DNA of 64,000 nt, taken from contig JAGTJL010000010.1 in the NCBI GenBank assembly GCA_020746875.1, positions 1,178,001 to 1,242,000 on the forward strand, read 5' to 3'. Under the pieces are notes generated by a model that was not told the origin of the DNA, searched no databases, and saw only the letters and a program-made list of their open reading frames with translations. This DNA comes from Rhexocercosporidium sp. MPI-PUGE-AT-0058. Its lineage: Eukaryota; Ascomycota; Leotiomycetes; Helotiales. This document shows, one piece after another, positions 1 through 13,589 of the stretch (the first letter of the stretch is position 1; each line of letters starts with the position of its first letter). Position numbers and translations under genes: made by a program.

Positions 1-1191
<1,191 letters not shown>

Positions 1192-3325
1192 GGTGTTTAT
1201 GAAAGCAGGCGATGAGACGCGAATGTGACACTAAGGATAGATGACGATAGGTTGAGATGGATGAGATATCAAAAGAGTAGAGAGGTGATAGTATCCGTAG
1301 ATTAAAACGAGGGGATAGATGGGCCTTAAGTAGACATCAGATATGGGGCAATTTCCATGGAGGTGAATCAGGCTCTTCGACGGCACTTGGATCGGAGAGG
1401 TCGTCCATCTTATCAAGCTTCAAGCGGCGCGATGGCAAAGTCAGACTCGTACTAGGAAAACCCAGCAAGAAGACCCAATCCCACGCAGTCCAGACTGCGG
1501 ATACTGTCCTGGACTTGCGAGCGGCTGTTTGATACGGGATCTGGAAGCTGCTCGCTGCTCGCGGGGGTGGAGTGGAGACCCTTGCGGGGAAAAGACGCCT
1601 GGGGCCAATGACAGGCCGGCTTGGGAAAGTGGATTTGTCTCACTGGACCGCCGGGCACGAAAGACGGTACTCGGAATGCCCTGCTAACCCCACCGCATTC
1701 GTCCAACCGAGCAACCTCACTCTTCGCTCGGAACGCATCATCGGCAGACCCTTGCCGATATCCTTTTTCCTCCCTTGTACTCGTGTCATACGAGATAAGT
1801 ACGAAGCATAAAAGAAGTTATGGCTACCTACGCCTTCGGGGAAAGCCAGTGGGGGTGGGGGAGCCGCCGAGCCCGGTGTTTCTACTTCTGTCACCATCTC
1901 GTAGCTGGACGCGATTGCACCTATGATGCCCGAAAGCCGCATCAAATTGTACTTTGGTAATATATTATGGTGTTAATTGGCTTGCTGCAAGAACTGTGGA
2001 TACATACGAGGCTCAAGTAAGGGACTTGCATTTTCTCTGGAAGAAGAACAAGGTGCGAATACTGCTACATGGTCGGTGTTCATCTGGTCATTTTGGTGAG
2101 TAACAAAACCCCATTGAAAATGCTGATATTACGAGCATGCGTATAAAGCCGAATTCGAGATTGGCAAGCGTGCGAAGTGCAAAGCCAGACCCGTCGCAAT
2201 GTGCCGCTTTCGAGGAGAAAAAATAGGTCAAGGCTCATGCTCTGAGTAAGTTAACTTCGTCATCCTTCCTTACCGATCGTTCCGACCTCATCCATGTTGC
2301 TCTTTCTTTCTAGGAGTCGGCCTGACTCAGGCATATCCTAGTATGTACATAATAGTGCTAGAGACTTAACTTTTCCCCTTCCATGTCGTCGATCCTTGTT
2401 TTGAAGAATGGATAATTGCTCTGATAGCTCAAGTTTGCCATCACAATAGCTTCATCGCGGAGATAACTTCGTATTTGAAAATTCTCTCATTTAGGCCCCT
2501 CCAGCGACTACCAGAACTATCTGGTACCGATACTTTGACAGTCCTTGAAATATTGCTGCATTTGCTGTTTCTTCAAGCTTCCAACACATCACCTCCTGAC
2601 TCCGTCTTGTTTGATTCAAATTTTGTTACGAGTACAAGAACTCTATTATTCCGACCCAGGGACCCAAGTACCCATAACAATCTACTAGCCTCCTGAAAGC
2701 ACAAGATTCTCGCAGCTATTATGCAGGATCCCTTTGAAGCTTCAAGTGAAAAGTCTGTCCCTACCAGCGTTACGGCAAGCTTCCAGAGCCTCGTAGCATA
2801 GCGCAAGATCTCCATATTTACTGAAAAGGCCAGGCATTACACGGCATGAAAGTCTGGCCAGTTGGGAGTCTCCGGCGAGCTTAGTACAGCGTGATACGCC
2901 GAGAAAATCTTAAGCTGTGTACGGGGCTCAACGAGCATGAACCAATGTACTGTGAGATACTTGGAAATGGCATCAAAGGCTGGTCAAATACTGTTCTAGA
3001 CAACTCTCCTTCCAGTGGACAGGCTGAGGTGAACAGGTATCTTGATCCCAAATTACCAAAGGCACAACAAGTCTCAATTGAGATAATGGGGTCAACCTCG
3101 GAATAACAATCATGCTGCCGGGCAGAAAAATACGGCAACGCGCTAAACCTAAAGCTCGCCTATGTCAACAAAAACAACATCTCTGCCATAAATATCCACG
3201 CGGTCTGCTGTACATCAGACACAACTGCTTTACATCTGGCTGTCTCACACATATCCAAGAAGCTTTGCTTTGGAGTCTCGTTCCTTTTGTGATCGCGGCA
3301 CTGAAACCACATCAACACCAGCCTG
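1192..3325. other. gene-free interval between divergent genes
   Basis: No convincing coding sequence. The short open frames here show no codon pattern, domain or splice logic. Directly upstream of the monooxygenase, at 1236-1318, are five GATA cores in about 80 bp, of which those at 1245-1250 and 1286-1291 match HGATAR, the binding consensus of fungal AreA-type nitrogen regulators. That this regulates the gene is inference. Confidence 0.5.
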
Positions 3326-5606
3326 ATGGCTTTTGGTGAAGACATCAGCGAGTTCTCCACCCTATTCACTAGCTATACCATGAGCCAGCAGTCGCACTCA
3401 GAGAATAATAGCAAAGTACATGGTAACACAACTCACAATAGGAACGTCTCGAAGACGTCGAGCCAAGGGCGTGCGATGGATCCGAGTTCAGAATTTGCTC
3501 AGCCTCCAATTCATTCTCACACGAAACCACTGATCATCCGCAAACCTTCCGGCCAACTACGCGTAGCACGCAGCCAACAACAGCTGAACGAAAATAACCT
3601 CAGTCACGGTGTATCTAGCAGCCCAGTCTATCCTCCTCGTCGGTCGTCCATTCGCAACTTCCACGAACCGAGCGCGCCTCCAACCCGTAGTCGCGAGAAC
3701 AGCCACCAGCGCCAGCACAGCGATACGCCATCTGCATTGCGATCCACCGTCTCTAGTAAAGGAGATTTTCTATCCACTACATCCGTTGATGCGTCGACTC
3801 CATCCATGACCAGCCCACATACTGCCCGATCACCAGCTTCAAGCAACCACCCACACTATCTCTCCGACTCGTCAGGCATCATAGGGAATTTTATGCCCGT
3901 TGGCGGTAACAATATGGCCAGCCAGCACATTTCTTCTGCAAGTGGCAGGAAGGCGTCAATGGACGAGTAAGTGGATTCTACAGAGTGTCGAGATCAATGT
4001 TGACACAGAACAGACATGCAAGACCGAGATCACCCAGCAGAATTCCACGCCCTCGCGGCCCTACCAATCCGTATGAGTTTGAGCCAGACACGCCATATGC
4101 TCGTCAAGGACAACGCCAGACTCAGTTCTCGGACTTTATTGAGCAACCTAACGCTGAATTCATCCCAAGTCCTCGTGTTGAGAATGGGCACATGAAGAAC
4201 GCCCGGTCAGAAGGAAATGGATCTTACATTACTCGCGATGATGATTACCTGCTCCCACCAAAGCCAAGCTATTCCACTCTTCAACGCAGCGAGTCTTCCC
4301 CCAGCCTGGTTCAAGCCAGATTCGATGCTCCCCGTGAAAGAGCCACAAGCCCCGATATCTCTGCTTACTATACCGAAGGCATTGGACATGCATCCCCCCG
4401 TTACCGTGGTCGCTCCCCCTCTCCATCTCGGTCTAACCGCAAGTACGAACAGGTCAATACGTCCCCTACCTACTATCATACCTCTCAAGGCTGTTCAACA
4501 CGATCTCGTTCACGTTCCCCAGTCCGCTACGAGAGCAATGAATCTGCCCAGTACTCCTCCATTCATGGTCGCCATTCCGGCAAGACCCCGGCCAAGACAC
4601 TTGATGATGTTGCTGAGCGAGACGAGTATCGTGAGTACGACATATTCCGACACGATCCAGCTGCAAGCCCTCCCAAGAAACGCTCCCGCTCGCCCATGAA
4701 GAAGATGTTCGGTGAGAACGGTTGGCTAGGAAAATCTCCGGATGAACTTCAAGATGTGAAACTCCAAGTCAAGAGAGCTGCTATGCAAAAAGATAAGCCT
4801 ACGATGATGGGAAAGCTCAGAAATAAGTTGGGAGAATTTGTAAGCTCTTGAGCACGCGTGTCCTTAATGGAACTAACGAGTCACAGGCTGAAAAGGCAGA
4901 TCTCAGTCCTGGTAGAGGTGCTCGATCCAGCAACGACAAACACCCGAAGATCTCGATCCTCTCTGTCTCTCTTGGACCACCAGAGCAGGCTAGATTACTC
5001 ATGGAGATTGAGCTCATGGTTGTTCATACCGCCAACACCTTCCTCATGAATCAATTCAGCCAAGGACGCATGGCCGTGGATTCGATCAAGAGGACGGTAG
5101 ATGCTTGGAAAGCCAAAGGAAGACACGTCGTTATTGAATTCCAATACGACCAGGCCACCCAACGCGATCTAGTTGCAGCTAACCAGCACAATTTTCGTTT
5201 CTACGGTGAACGTGCTGGCAATGATGTCCGTACTAACTCTATGCTCTACAACTGGAAGCAGGTTGCAAGCACGATGGCTATCCGTACATTCTGCGATGCT
5301 GACACCGTTATCCTCAAGCTATTGTTTGATGTCGAGCAGATTCTTGAGCTTCTTGGTGGTGCTGAGGCCATCATGCTGAGACTTCAACAAATCCGAGCAA
5401 CCTCTAACGAGATGATGAGACTTGCTAGACAGAGAAAGGCTGCCCAGCACAACCCTCAGGATGCTGCTGGAGGTGCTACGCCTGGTAGGGCGGCTACCTG
5501 GCTCAGCCAATCCTCAAATGGAGCTTCTGCTCGCGGACCTTCCATCGACGCTGATCCATACGGTGGCATGAAACTCATTCCGGAATCGTACAAGGAGGCT
5601 GCATAG
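3326..5606 (+). CDS. fungal-specific protein of unknown function with conserved C-terminal helical domain
   Basis: Three exons: 3326-3966, 4014-4839, 4887-5606, joined by two 47-bp introns (GTAAGT and GTAAGC donors, phases 2 and 0). The product is 728 residues from 3326. An ATG at 3380 (MSQQSHSENN) has the better ACC-ATG context and would give 710 residues. Roughly the first 480 residues are Ser/Pro/Arg-rich and disordered, with SR-like tracts (RSPSPSRSNR, RSRSRSP) and a basic KKRSRSPMKK stretch that could be a nuclear localisation signal. The last 230 residues form a compact, mostly alpha-helical domain (LGPPEQARLLMEIELMVVHT onward) with no transmembrane segment. I recognise the domain only as a conserved Pezizomycotina type without assigned role; no catalytic motif is visible. 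The gene may act in regulation or RNA-related processes judging by its SR-like tail, but that is weak inference. Confidence 0.8.
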
Positions 5607-6543
5607 ATTCGTTGTGCCGATGTAGCTGATGACTTGTTTATAAACTTGTTATCTTGCGGTGCTTCTTACACGCGCATGTCTTCATCAAGAGTATGGCATA
5701 TTAAGCAGGCCCGAAAGTGCTTTACAGCAACTACAGACCGGAGATATATCTTCCAACTTCCTTCCTTCTAGGAGGAGACCGGTGTTCCTTAACTCTCCGA
5801 GGTTCTCCTACCAGTTTGTCAAAAATTCTTCTTTGCTTTTTTCATTTCAAATATCACTGCTACACCCTGCTGTCATCTCGCACTTCCTTTGCGTCCATCC
5901 GAGCCATCACTAAGTACAAACGATGTTATAGCGAAGTCCTCAATATTCGTTGCTCAATGAGTCGATGGAGTTGTGGTAGGAATGGGGAGTGTCTACTTTT
6001 TTTTGTGGCATTGCGACATGGATGGTCATGATTCGGATTGGGGTAAGGAGGAACTAGGATGGTCAATATGCCCATGTCTCCTGGTCATTGTTATTGTAGA
6101 ATAGATATCATCAAAAGATCGCCAGTTTCGTGCCTGTGATGTGGGGTCTAGTGAGATCTAAGAGCCGTTGTTGATCTCGTTATCAGTAAATAACAGAGAC
6201 TGTACAAACTTTAAGTCTCCCCAGGAATTACAACTTTCATTCATCGTTTGTACTTAAGTTGAGCCAAGAAGAAACCTTTCGGCAAAAAGTAAACAATACC
6301 CCTCCACAAAACCAGCCTGCCAAGCCCTTGCGGGAAAGACGTCATCAGGAATATTTTGGAGCGAGGCACAACTCGCACAAGCACAGGCACAAGCACAACA
6401 GCTGGATTCCAGGCAGCGGTCTTCTAAATCATGAACACGAACACAGCATCACACGACCGTCCCTCCTTCTCTCTCGTATTTATACCTTGACACCATGAAA
6501 AAAAGTTGAAGGCATCACAGGCAGACATTAACTCCCAGACAGA
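5607..6543. other. intergenic interval, UTRs only
   Basis: 3' UTR of the upstream gene and pyrimidine-rich 5' leader of the phospholipase gene. The open frames in it lack coding character. Nothing else recognised. Confidence 0.5.
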
Positions 6544-9500
6544 ATGTCTCCAGCACATACATACGGGCCCGGATGCCACCTTGCCCCAGACACCGCAGTC
6601 TCCGGCTCAGATAGCGACGGCGAAATCCCTCCTCTGAAGACGCACTTCTTCTACACCTCTCCTCTTCCCATCGATGACCCCCTCTCCGCTATTCCCATCC
6701 CGACTGGCTCCGACACGAAATCTATCAGACATCCTCCTCGACCGTTCTCCGCGCGCGATAATAATGCTTTGGAGGATATATGGCTTGGTTTCTCAGGAAG
6801 AAGTCGCGAAACAAACGCAGTACAGAATAAGACGGAGTCTGTGGTTCCACACAAGCAAAACACAATTCCAGGGAGTGGAGCTCCTGCATGCTGTGACCAT
6901 TTTGAGGGCGGCATTGGAGGGGATGCTGTGGATGAGAGGAGTGCTACGGCAGGAGCACCTAAGGCTGAAGAGCTGAGGCCCAAAGCACAGAAGAATTCTA
7001 AGAAAGATGGTTCATCGATATCACAAGGAGCTTCCGAGAGCCACCTCAAGTCCACCCAACATGGGAAGTTCCCCGACCAAGAAAGCCAAGACTCCGAAGG
7101 CGACAGACCTAGGGGTCGGAAGGAGTTACGGAAACTACAAGCAGAGCCTGGTGATGCTCTTTCAACCAGTCTCCCTGCGAAAAGCGAAGAAACAGGGACT
7201 ACTGGTCTTCCTTTCCTACAATTTTCTGCGACGAAAGTGCCAAGCTTACCCCCGGACGAGGAACCCTCCGGAGAGGCTAGCAACTCGAGAAGTGCTAGCA
7301 GAGAAGAGGAAGATACGGCGGAGGTAGAGACCATTCATGTCAACGATTGCAAATCCCATAAGTCCAAGAGCCAGGCAGAAGTTCCTGTGGGAATATCAAG
7401 ATTGCATCTTGTCAAAATGCCTGCATTACAGATGCACCCAATCTACTGGTCTCCAGTTCATGACATAGCATCGGTAATCCGAGGAACATGGTTTTATAAG
7501 GACACGATGTGTCCCATCGAGCCCGCTGTTGCAAACCAGCTTGAAATGGGATACAGAGAATTAAGGCCTTGGTCCCAGACCTGGAGAGATGAGCTAAACA
7601 GTGCAATGGAAGTTGGAGCTGCGGGGGAAGAGAAAATTGTGCATACCCTGTGGCCAAAAGAAGACACAAAGAAGCCCAAGAAAGCTACGAAGACTACGAA
7701 ACATGGGCTCTCAACGGATCCATACTGTGCTGCAAGATGTTCGAATGGAGAAGCATCTGCCCAAGGAAATACAGATCCCGATTGCTCTGCAAATGAGGAG
7801 TCGGATGTCATAACCACTGTCAAGAGGTATGCGAATTCGCAAGTCATATACAAGGATGCCCGGAACGCTTTTATTCTTAAACCGACTCTTGCGCCATCTG
7901 CTTATTATGGTCGCAAGCCTCTGCAGAAGATCAAAAGAGGCATGAATGTTGGAATACACTGCGTGAGAGGTTTTGACTGGAAGGCATGGGAGAGGTAAGT
8001 CGCAGAGCTCCCTATTCTCTTCAGAGGGAGTTCTTACTCCCGAGATGTCCAGATTCATCTCGTTCCTTCGTTCTCTCACTCACACGTTGCTAGGCTCCAC
8101 CCTTCAAAGAAATCGAGCTCCGCAAAGCAGGCTGAGCGAAATGCACCTGTAGCTGGGGACTCCAATACTACCAAAAGCACTTCTTGTCAGGCATGTAGAG
8201 ATCTGGAAGAGCCACGCAAAGTCACTGTAGGTATTCATCAGGAACACAATTCCTTATTTCTAATATTCCAAGAAATCTGGAGGACATGGGCTCTTTCTGA
8301 AACTTTCATGGTCAGGAAAATACTGACTTCAGAAAGGATTTGGTCCTCGTGATACACGGTATCGGTCAAAAACTTTCTGAGCGAGTTGAATCTTTCCACT
8401 TCACTCACGCTATCAATGATTTTCGTCGTTCTATTAACGTCGAGCTCAGTAACGAAGCAGTTCACCGAGCGCTTCGCGATGATCTTGGAGGAGTTATGGT
8501 ACTTCCCGTGAATTGGCGAGCGAATCTGTCCTTCGAAGATGGTGGGCCAATGAAGAAAGGAGAAGAAGTCCAGCGGACAGATTTCTCTCTGAAGGATATC
8601 ACTCCTTCCACAATCCCCGCCGTCCGGAACATGATTTCCGATGTGATGCTAGATATCCCATTTTACATGTCCCACCACAAGCCAAAAATGATCCAAGCAT
8701 TGATATCTGAGGCGAATAGGGTATATCGTCTGTGGTGCAAGAACAACCCAGGTTTCGACGAACATGGCCGAGTTCACATCATCGCTCATTCTCTGGGGAG
8801 TGTTATGGCTCTCGAGGTTCTGAGCCAGCAGCCCACTACTGTCCCTAAGGTCAACTTGCAGGAGAGTCAGATCAACACAAAACACTTCGATTTCTGTACC
8901 ACCAATTTATTCTTCGTCGGCAGCCCAGTCGGTTTCTTCCTTTTACTCGACAAGGGTCGACTTGTACCTCGTCGATCTCAAGGAAAAGCAGGCGCCGAGC
9001 CAGGAGATGAAACAGACAGGACGGTGACGGCTGAGGGAGGGACTCTAGGCTGCCTAGCAGTCGACAACATCTACAACATCATCGCGCACAACGATCCCAT
9101 TGCCTATCGGCTAAACGCTACAATCGACCCACAATTCGCTGGGACTTTGAAGAACGCAGTCGTACCCAGTGCTACCACCGGCTTCTTCGAGAGTATCGGC
9201 AATGCAGTGCGTTCGATAACTCCTGGCGTTGCCGCACCCGCGGATCTCGCTGTCGGTCAGGTTGCAAAGCCAGCAGCTATGACTCGGCTACCTTCACAAC
9301 TTGAGATGGAGATCCATGACTTCACTCGAGAAGAGATCGCAGAGAAGAAGTTCTTCCTGCTTAATGATTGTAAGTCCAACTTCTGGGGGATGTTTCCCCT
9401 CGTCTCCTATCCAGACATCTGGTTTCATAGCATTTGAATTTCTCTATGTTCCTCAACCAGTGGAATCCATCCCCGAATTATACCAAGACAGACAACTAAC

Positions 9501-9722
9501 CTCGAATTTTAAAACTCAGGTGGGCAAGTTGATTGGTTCTTAAGCTCCGGCGGGGGGCCACTTGAGATCCAGTATCTAAATATGCTTGGAGCCCATAGTA
9601 GCTACTGGTCCAGCCCGGACTTCATTCGCATGATTGTGATTGAAGTCTGTCGAAAGCCTGGGAGGCAACACGCGCTTCCGAATATGCGAGCTGTTAAGGC
9701 TGTTCGTAAAGTCGCAACATAG
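6544..9722 (+). CDS. DDHD-domain phospholipase (intracellular phosphatidic-acid-preferring PLA1 family)
   Basis: Intracellular lipase of the PA-PLA1/DDHD family, which cleaves the sn-1 acyl chain of phospholipids on Golgi/ER or mitochondrial membranes. Four exons: 6544-7994, 8094-8226, 8316-9369, 9520-9722, giving 946 residues. Introns are 99, 89 and 150 bp and all borders keep frame. Evidence: the N-terminal family signature HFFYTSPLPIDDPL (about residues 35-48); the lipase strand LVLVIHGIGQ; the nucleophile elbow AHSLGS with Ser687; and the metal-site-like DDHD residues in HNDPIAYR (Asp788) and GAHSSYW (His905) close to the C-terminus. A Ser/Glu/Lys-rich linker of about 250 residues separates the two N-terminal conserved parts. 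No signal peptide or membrane helix is seen, fitting a peripheral enzyme. The in-frame segment GQENTDFRKD at 8316 decides the exon 3 acceptor. Confidence 0.92.
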
Positions 9723-10239
9723 ATCCATGACAGGCTCGAGACCAGGGAATCAGTACTGGCTCTGATAGCATGTCAAGAAAAAGAGGCAGCGCAAGATCGA
9801 TGGTGTAAAATATGTATTTTGATTCGATAGACCTGGGGATTGGGAGTTTCAGAGAAGAGCTATGGAGTCAGGAGACTAGCATAGGCGTCACCGGAAAGCA
9901 GGATAGACGGACGACCTATGATACCCATATTTAGAAAATAAACTGTAAACTACCTTTCCAGCAGAGCAATGATGGTGTAAGCGAGTCTATTTACCTCCCT
10001 CATGGCCATCTCCCTTTCCTAGCCCGCCTATTCTCGCTTCTTTACCATCATCTTCACATGACGTAGCCCTGCTGCAGGTTTCCCCCGCCCCCGCATTCAA
10101 CGGGCCGAGGGAAGTCAGAGCCGGGAAATCAAGCAAGCATCCCATCTACCTGCATCAACTCAGCCCAGCCCTGTCTACAAACATATCTGATTGCTCTCCC
10201 GCATCCCATCAGTAGCACGACACGCAACAAGCTGCAAGA
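9723..10239. other. intergenic interval
   Basis: 3' UTR of the phospholipase gene and C-rich promoter of the next gene. No coding potential seen. Confidence 0.5.
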
Positions 10240-11348
10240 ATGGCGCAACCAAAGATAACTCTCTACGTTGATACTGTCAGCCCGTTTGGTTACATCGCCT
10301 ACTACCTATTACGGGTACGTTTCTGTCCCCTGCTCTGCTCTCTCCACCAAACTTTTTCTTTCAAGTCTGGGTCTGTACCTGCATGGTATGGAATGAGATA
10401 AAGAGATTCTGTGCGGAGAGACTGGCGAGAATGTTGAATAGGATTGGATTGGATTGCATTACATTGGGATGGGATGCTGACTCGATGTTTACAACTATGC
10501 AGAACGATCCCGTTTTCTCGAAATGCGATATCACTTACATCCCTATATTCCTAGGGGGATTGATGAAGATGTGTAATAACGCACCACCGATCAGTATTAA
10601 GAGTAATCATCGCTCTCCCTTTCGTTTCCCCCTTCCATTCTTTCCCCAAATAGTACCCAGCGCCCACACTTCCTTCCAGCCTCCTGACAGTCCAATGACT
10701 GACACCAGCTTAAACAGACAAAGGCACCTGGATCGGGAAAGAACGTCTCCGATGGGCGCACCTCTTCAACATCCCCATGGCCGAAGAGACGCCCCCGGGC
10801 TTCCCACAGATGACACTGACTATCATGCGAGCGCTCTGCGCGCTCACTGTCCTGCATCCGGGCAAGGAAGGCCAGGAAGTTTTGACCAAGGCGTTAGATG
10901 CCCTGTTTGAGGCGTCGTGGGTCCAACATAGGAAGACGAATGAGAAGGAGGTACTGGAGGACGTTTTGGTGGGTGTATTGGGGAAAGAGGAGGCTGGGAA
11001 AGGTAAATATTTCTCTTCTTGGATCCCCCCTTGCTTACTTACTTTCTCACTTCCTCATCTTCCTTGTTTGCTTACTTGTAATACTCATTCAAGAAACAAA
11101 TGGCTAATTCACACACTCTTTTCCTTGGGGGTACAGTCCTAGCAATGGCAGGCAAAGAAGGAAAAGAAACCCTGAACAAGAACACGGACCAAGCTTTCCA
11201 GGACGGCGGTTTTGGATTACCGTATTTCGTGGCTACGAATTCGAAGGGTGAGACGGAGTGTTTTTGGGGTGTGGATCATATCGCGCAGGTTACGGAGCAT
11301 TTGGGTCTGGAGAAGCCGAAGATGGGGGGTTGGAAGTCTGTGTTGTAG
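10240..11348 (+). CDS. GST kappa / 2-hydroxychromene-2-carboxylate isomerase-like DsbA-family protein
   Basis: Thioredoxin-fold protein of the DsbA/GST-kappa superfamily. Such proteins use glutathione in peroxide detoxification or as HCCA isomerases. Exons: 10240-10314, 10503-10602, 10718-11002, 11137-11348, giving 223 residues; introns are 188, 115 and 134 bp. The N-terminus KITLYVDTVSPFGYIAYYLL matches the first beta-alpha unit, with the active-site Ser in SPFGY in place of the Cys of DsbA. NKGTWIGKERLRWAHLFNIPM is the family's helical insertion start, and DGGFGLPYFV is the cis-Pro loop that contacts glutathione. The C-terminus FWGVDHIAQVTEHLGL is the usual last helix. No peroxisomal signal: it ends KSVL, not SKL. 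The exact substrate cannot be inferred. It is convergent with the amino-acid transporter, 294 bp apart. Confidence 0.9.
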
Positions 11349-11642
11349 AGTTCGGTCGCTTGATATAGAGGTGGAGATGGAAGGGAGGGGAGGGGATGGG
11401 ATGGGATGTAGGGAATTATATATATGCGTGTGTGTTGGTATGATGTATTTTGCGCAAGGGCTGGCTGTTGAACATGCCCAGGACGTAGTGTTAGTAGGAA
11501 ACGGTAAGTGAGATACTGACTACTATTTGTGTACGCTCAGATCGTTCAAACGCCTTCTATTCACACACAAGGTAACTATATCACCCTCCAATGATCAAAC
11601 ATCACAAATCATCGTCCAGAAACCCGACCCAGTACCCAAAAT

Positions 11643-13589
11643 CTACGCACTAGGAGACTCACATCCAAAACTAGTCGCCTGACTCCCCCCATTAAACGCC
11701 TCGATCAACCCCAAACAGCTCGAATAAATGCCCAGCGCAGCCGTGCACAGCGCCCCCAAAAAGTAAATAAAATTAAACGTGTTCAGATGCCACTTCACCA
11801 TGAAGCCCCTCACCCACCTCTTAACACCCCGATCAATGCCATGGTACGTCTTAGTCGCAGGATCGAAGTGCTCTTCAGGCGTCATGGCATCTTTCTGGAT
11901 CTGAAACCCGAAAGCTAGGATGGCTGGGAAGGTGTATGTGAATTGCAATATGCAGACTGCGCCGACGAGCCCGGATATATAACTGAATTGCGGGATGGCT
12001 GCACAAACGACCCAGGCGATAACCCAGTATGCTGGCACGAGGGCTACCCAGAGGAGTTTGCCGCGTGTGCTGGTGAGGGGCGGTGCATGGAGGAGTTCCT
12101 GGAAGACTTCGACGTAGGCGACTTTGATGCCGATGTTGCCGTACAACGCAGCTGCGATGAGCCCCGTGACCAGATTCATGATGTTACATGCTGTCTGCCA
12201 GTTGTAGGGCGAGAGTCCTTGCATCACGGGGTTGTAGGCGTACTGGCCTTGGTAGGAGTAGACGAAGATCCCGAAAAACATGTAGACGACGTAAATGAAG
12301 ATGTCGGCGCAGAGGACGCCTTTCCAGAAATCCCATGGGTGTCGCATCTCAGCGAGGAAGGAGATGAAGAGCATAGCGCCGCCGTAGCTGTACACTGCTT
12401 GGTTGAGACCGTTCAGGGACGCTGTGAAGCCCGTTCCGCCGCTGGCTTTGCCATCTGGTGGTGTGCCGGCGTAGGTGTGAATTGGGCCGGGGCCGAAGTC
12501 GGATCCGAATGAGGCTTCGGTGGCTACGAAATTTGGGGGAGAGTTTGCTGAGACGCCCATGCTGGATGATGTTAGTGATGCAGTAGGGGCTTTGGTCCGG
12601 TAGGTGTGGTGTGACTTACACGATGAAGAGAATCATCAAGTTGATCCATATTGCGAAATTAGCAAGCCAGCTGAACCGTTGCAAGGTCCTGATTTGCCCA
12701 ACTACAATGCCTGCAGCCATGAAGATGATGAGGCAAACTATAAAACAGAGGTTGCCTTTCGAAATCTGAGAGATGGACTGGCCGTTTGAGAGAATGAGGA
12801 TGGATACTGTGAAGAGCAGTTGGATTGCTTGGAGAATGTTGACTCCGTGACGAGCCCATCTACCGTACACTCTGAAGAAAGCATCGGCGTAACTCTTCAT
12901 TGGGTAGCGATCGGAGTCAAGATACATGAAAATTTTCCAGAGTTGGAAACCGGAATACATGGCAAATCCACCGAAGACGGTGTACAGAGCAACGCCTGGA
13001 CCGTATCCCATTTGAGCAAATGCCCATCTTATCTTGTTAGAAGTAATTCATTTAAGAATTATGAGAGTACTTACGGGACGGAGAACGGGCCTAGAATATC
13101 AGTAGTGATCAGATAGAAGACACTGCTCCAGCCCGCAGTCCGGACAGCACGAGAAGCATTCTTCCACTCGGCTTCAGAGACAAGCCCGAGGTTTTGATTC
13201 CTGAGAGAAGCGGGCGCTCCGTCAATTCCACTCTTCTCAGTCGTCGATCCGTGGTCCGTTAGCGAAGCGACTGTTGCAACATGACCCTTTGAGAATCTAT
13301 TCTTCAGAACGCCCGTGATGGTCTTGGGTCCCATCGCAGCAGCGTACTGCTCATTGGCAATCTTCTCTTCGGCTCGTGTGATGGCGGCATAGTACATGTA
13401 CTCCTCGAACGTGACGCTTGGATCATGACTTCCATGCAGCAATTGTGTCTCCACAGATTGATTGCTGTGGAAAACGGGGTGAGTTGGGTCACGAGGATCA
13501 TTCCCCTCAAGGGCGAGACCAGCGGCAGTGCTCATGATGGTTAAGTTGATGCGGTTGAAACGTCCTTGAGTTGTGGAGGAAGATTTCAA
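11643..13589 (-). CDS. amino-acid transporter, AAAP family (fungal neutral amino-acid permease Mtr-like)
   Basis: Plasma-membrane proton/amino-acid symporter of the Aa_trans (AAAP) superfamily, resembling Neurospora neutral amino-acid permease Mtr in the arrangement of its helices. Minus-strand exons: 13589-13075, 13027-12620, 12561-11643; introns are 47 and 58 bp, both phase 2 with GTAAGT donors. This gives 613 residues from 13589, or 595 from the second Met at 13535 (MSTAAGLALEG), which may be the true start. A hydrophilic N-terminal region of about 170 residues precedes some 11 membrane helices. Examples are GVALYTVFGGFAMYSGFQLW, LCFIVCLIIFMAAGIVVGQI, YSYGGAMLFISFLAEM (the family's NAxFAYGGHxxFxxxxxEM-like element) and AAALYGNIGIKVAYVEVFQE. 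The protein ends in a short cytosolic tail. Substrate range is unknown. Confidence 0.9.

Noticed and set aside
6651..7334. 227-residue minus-strand open frame
   Set aside because: Antisense to exon 1 of the DDHD phospholipase; Ser/Leu-rich with no domain.
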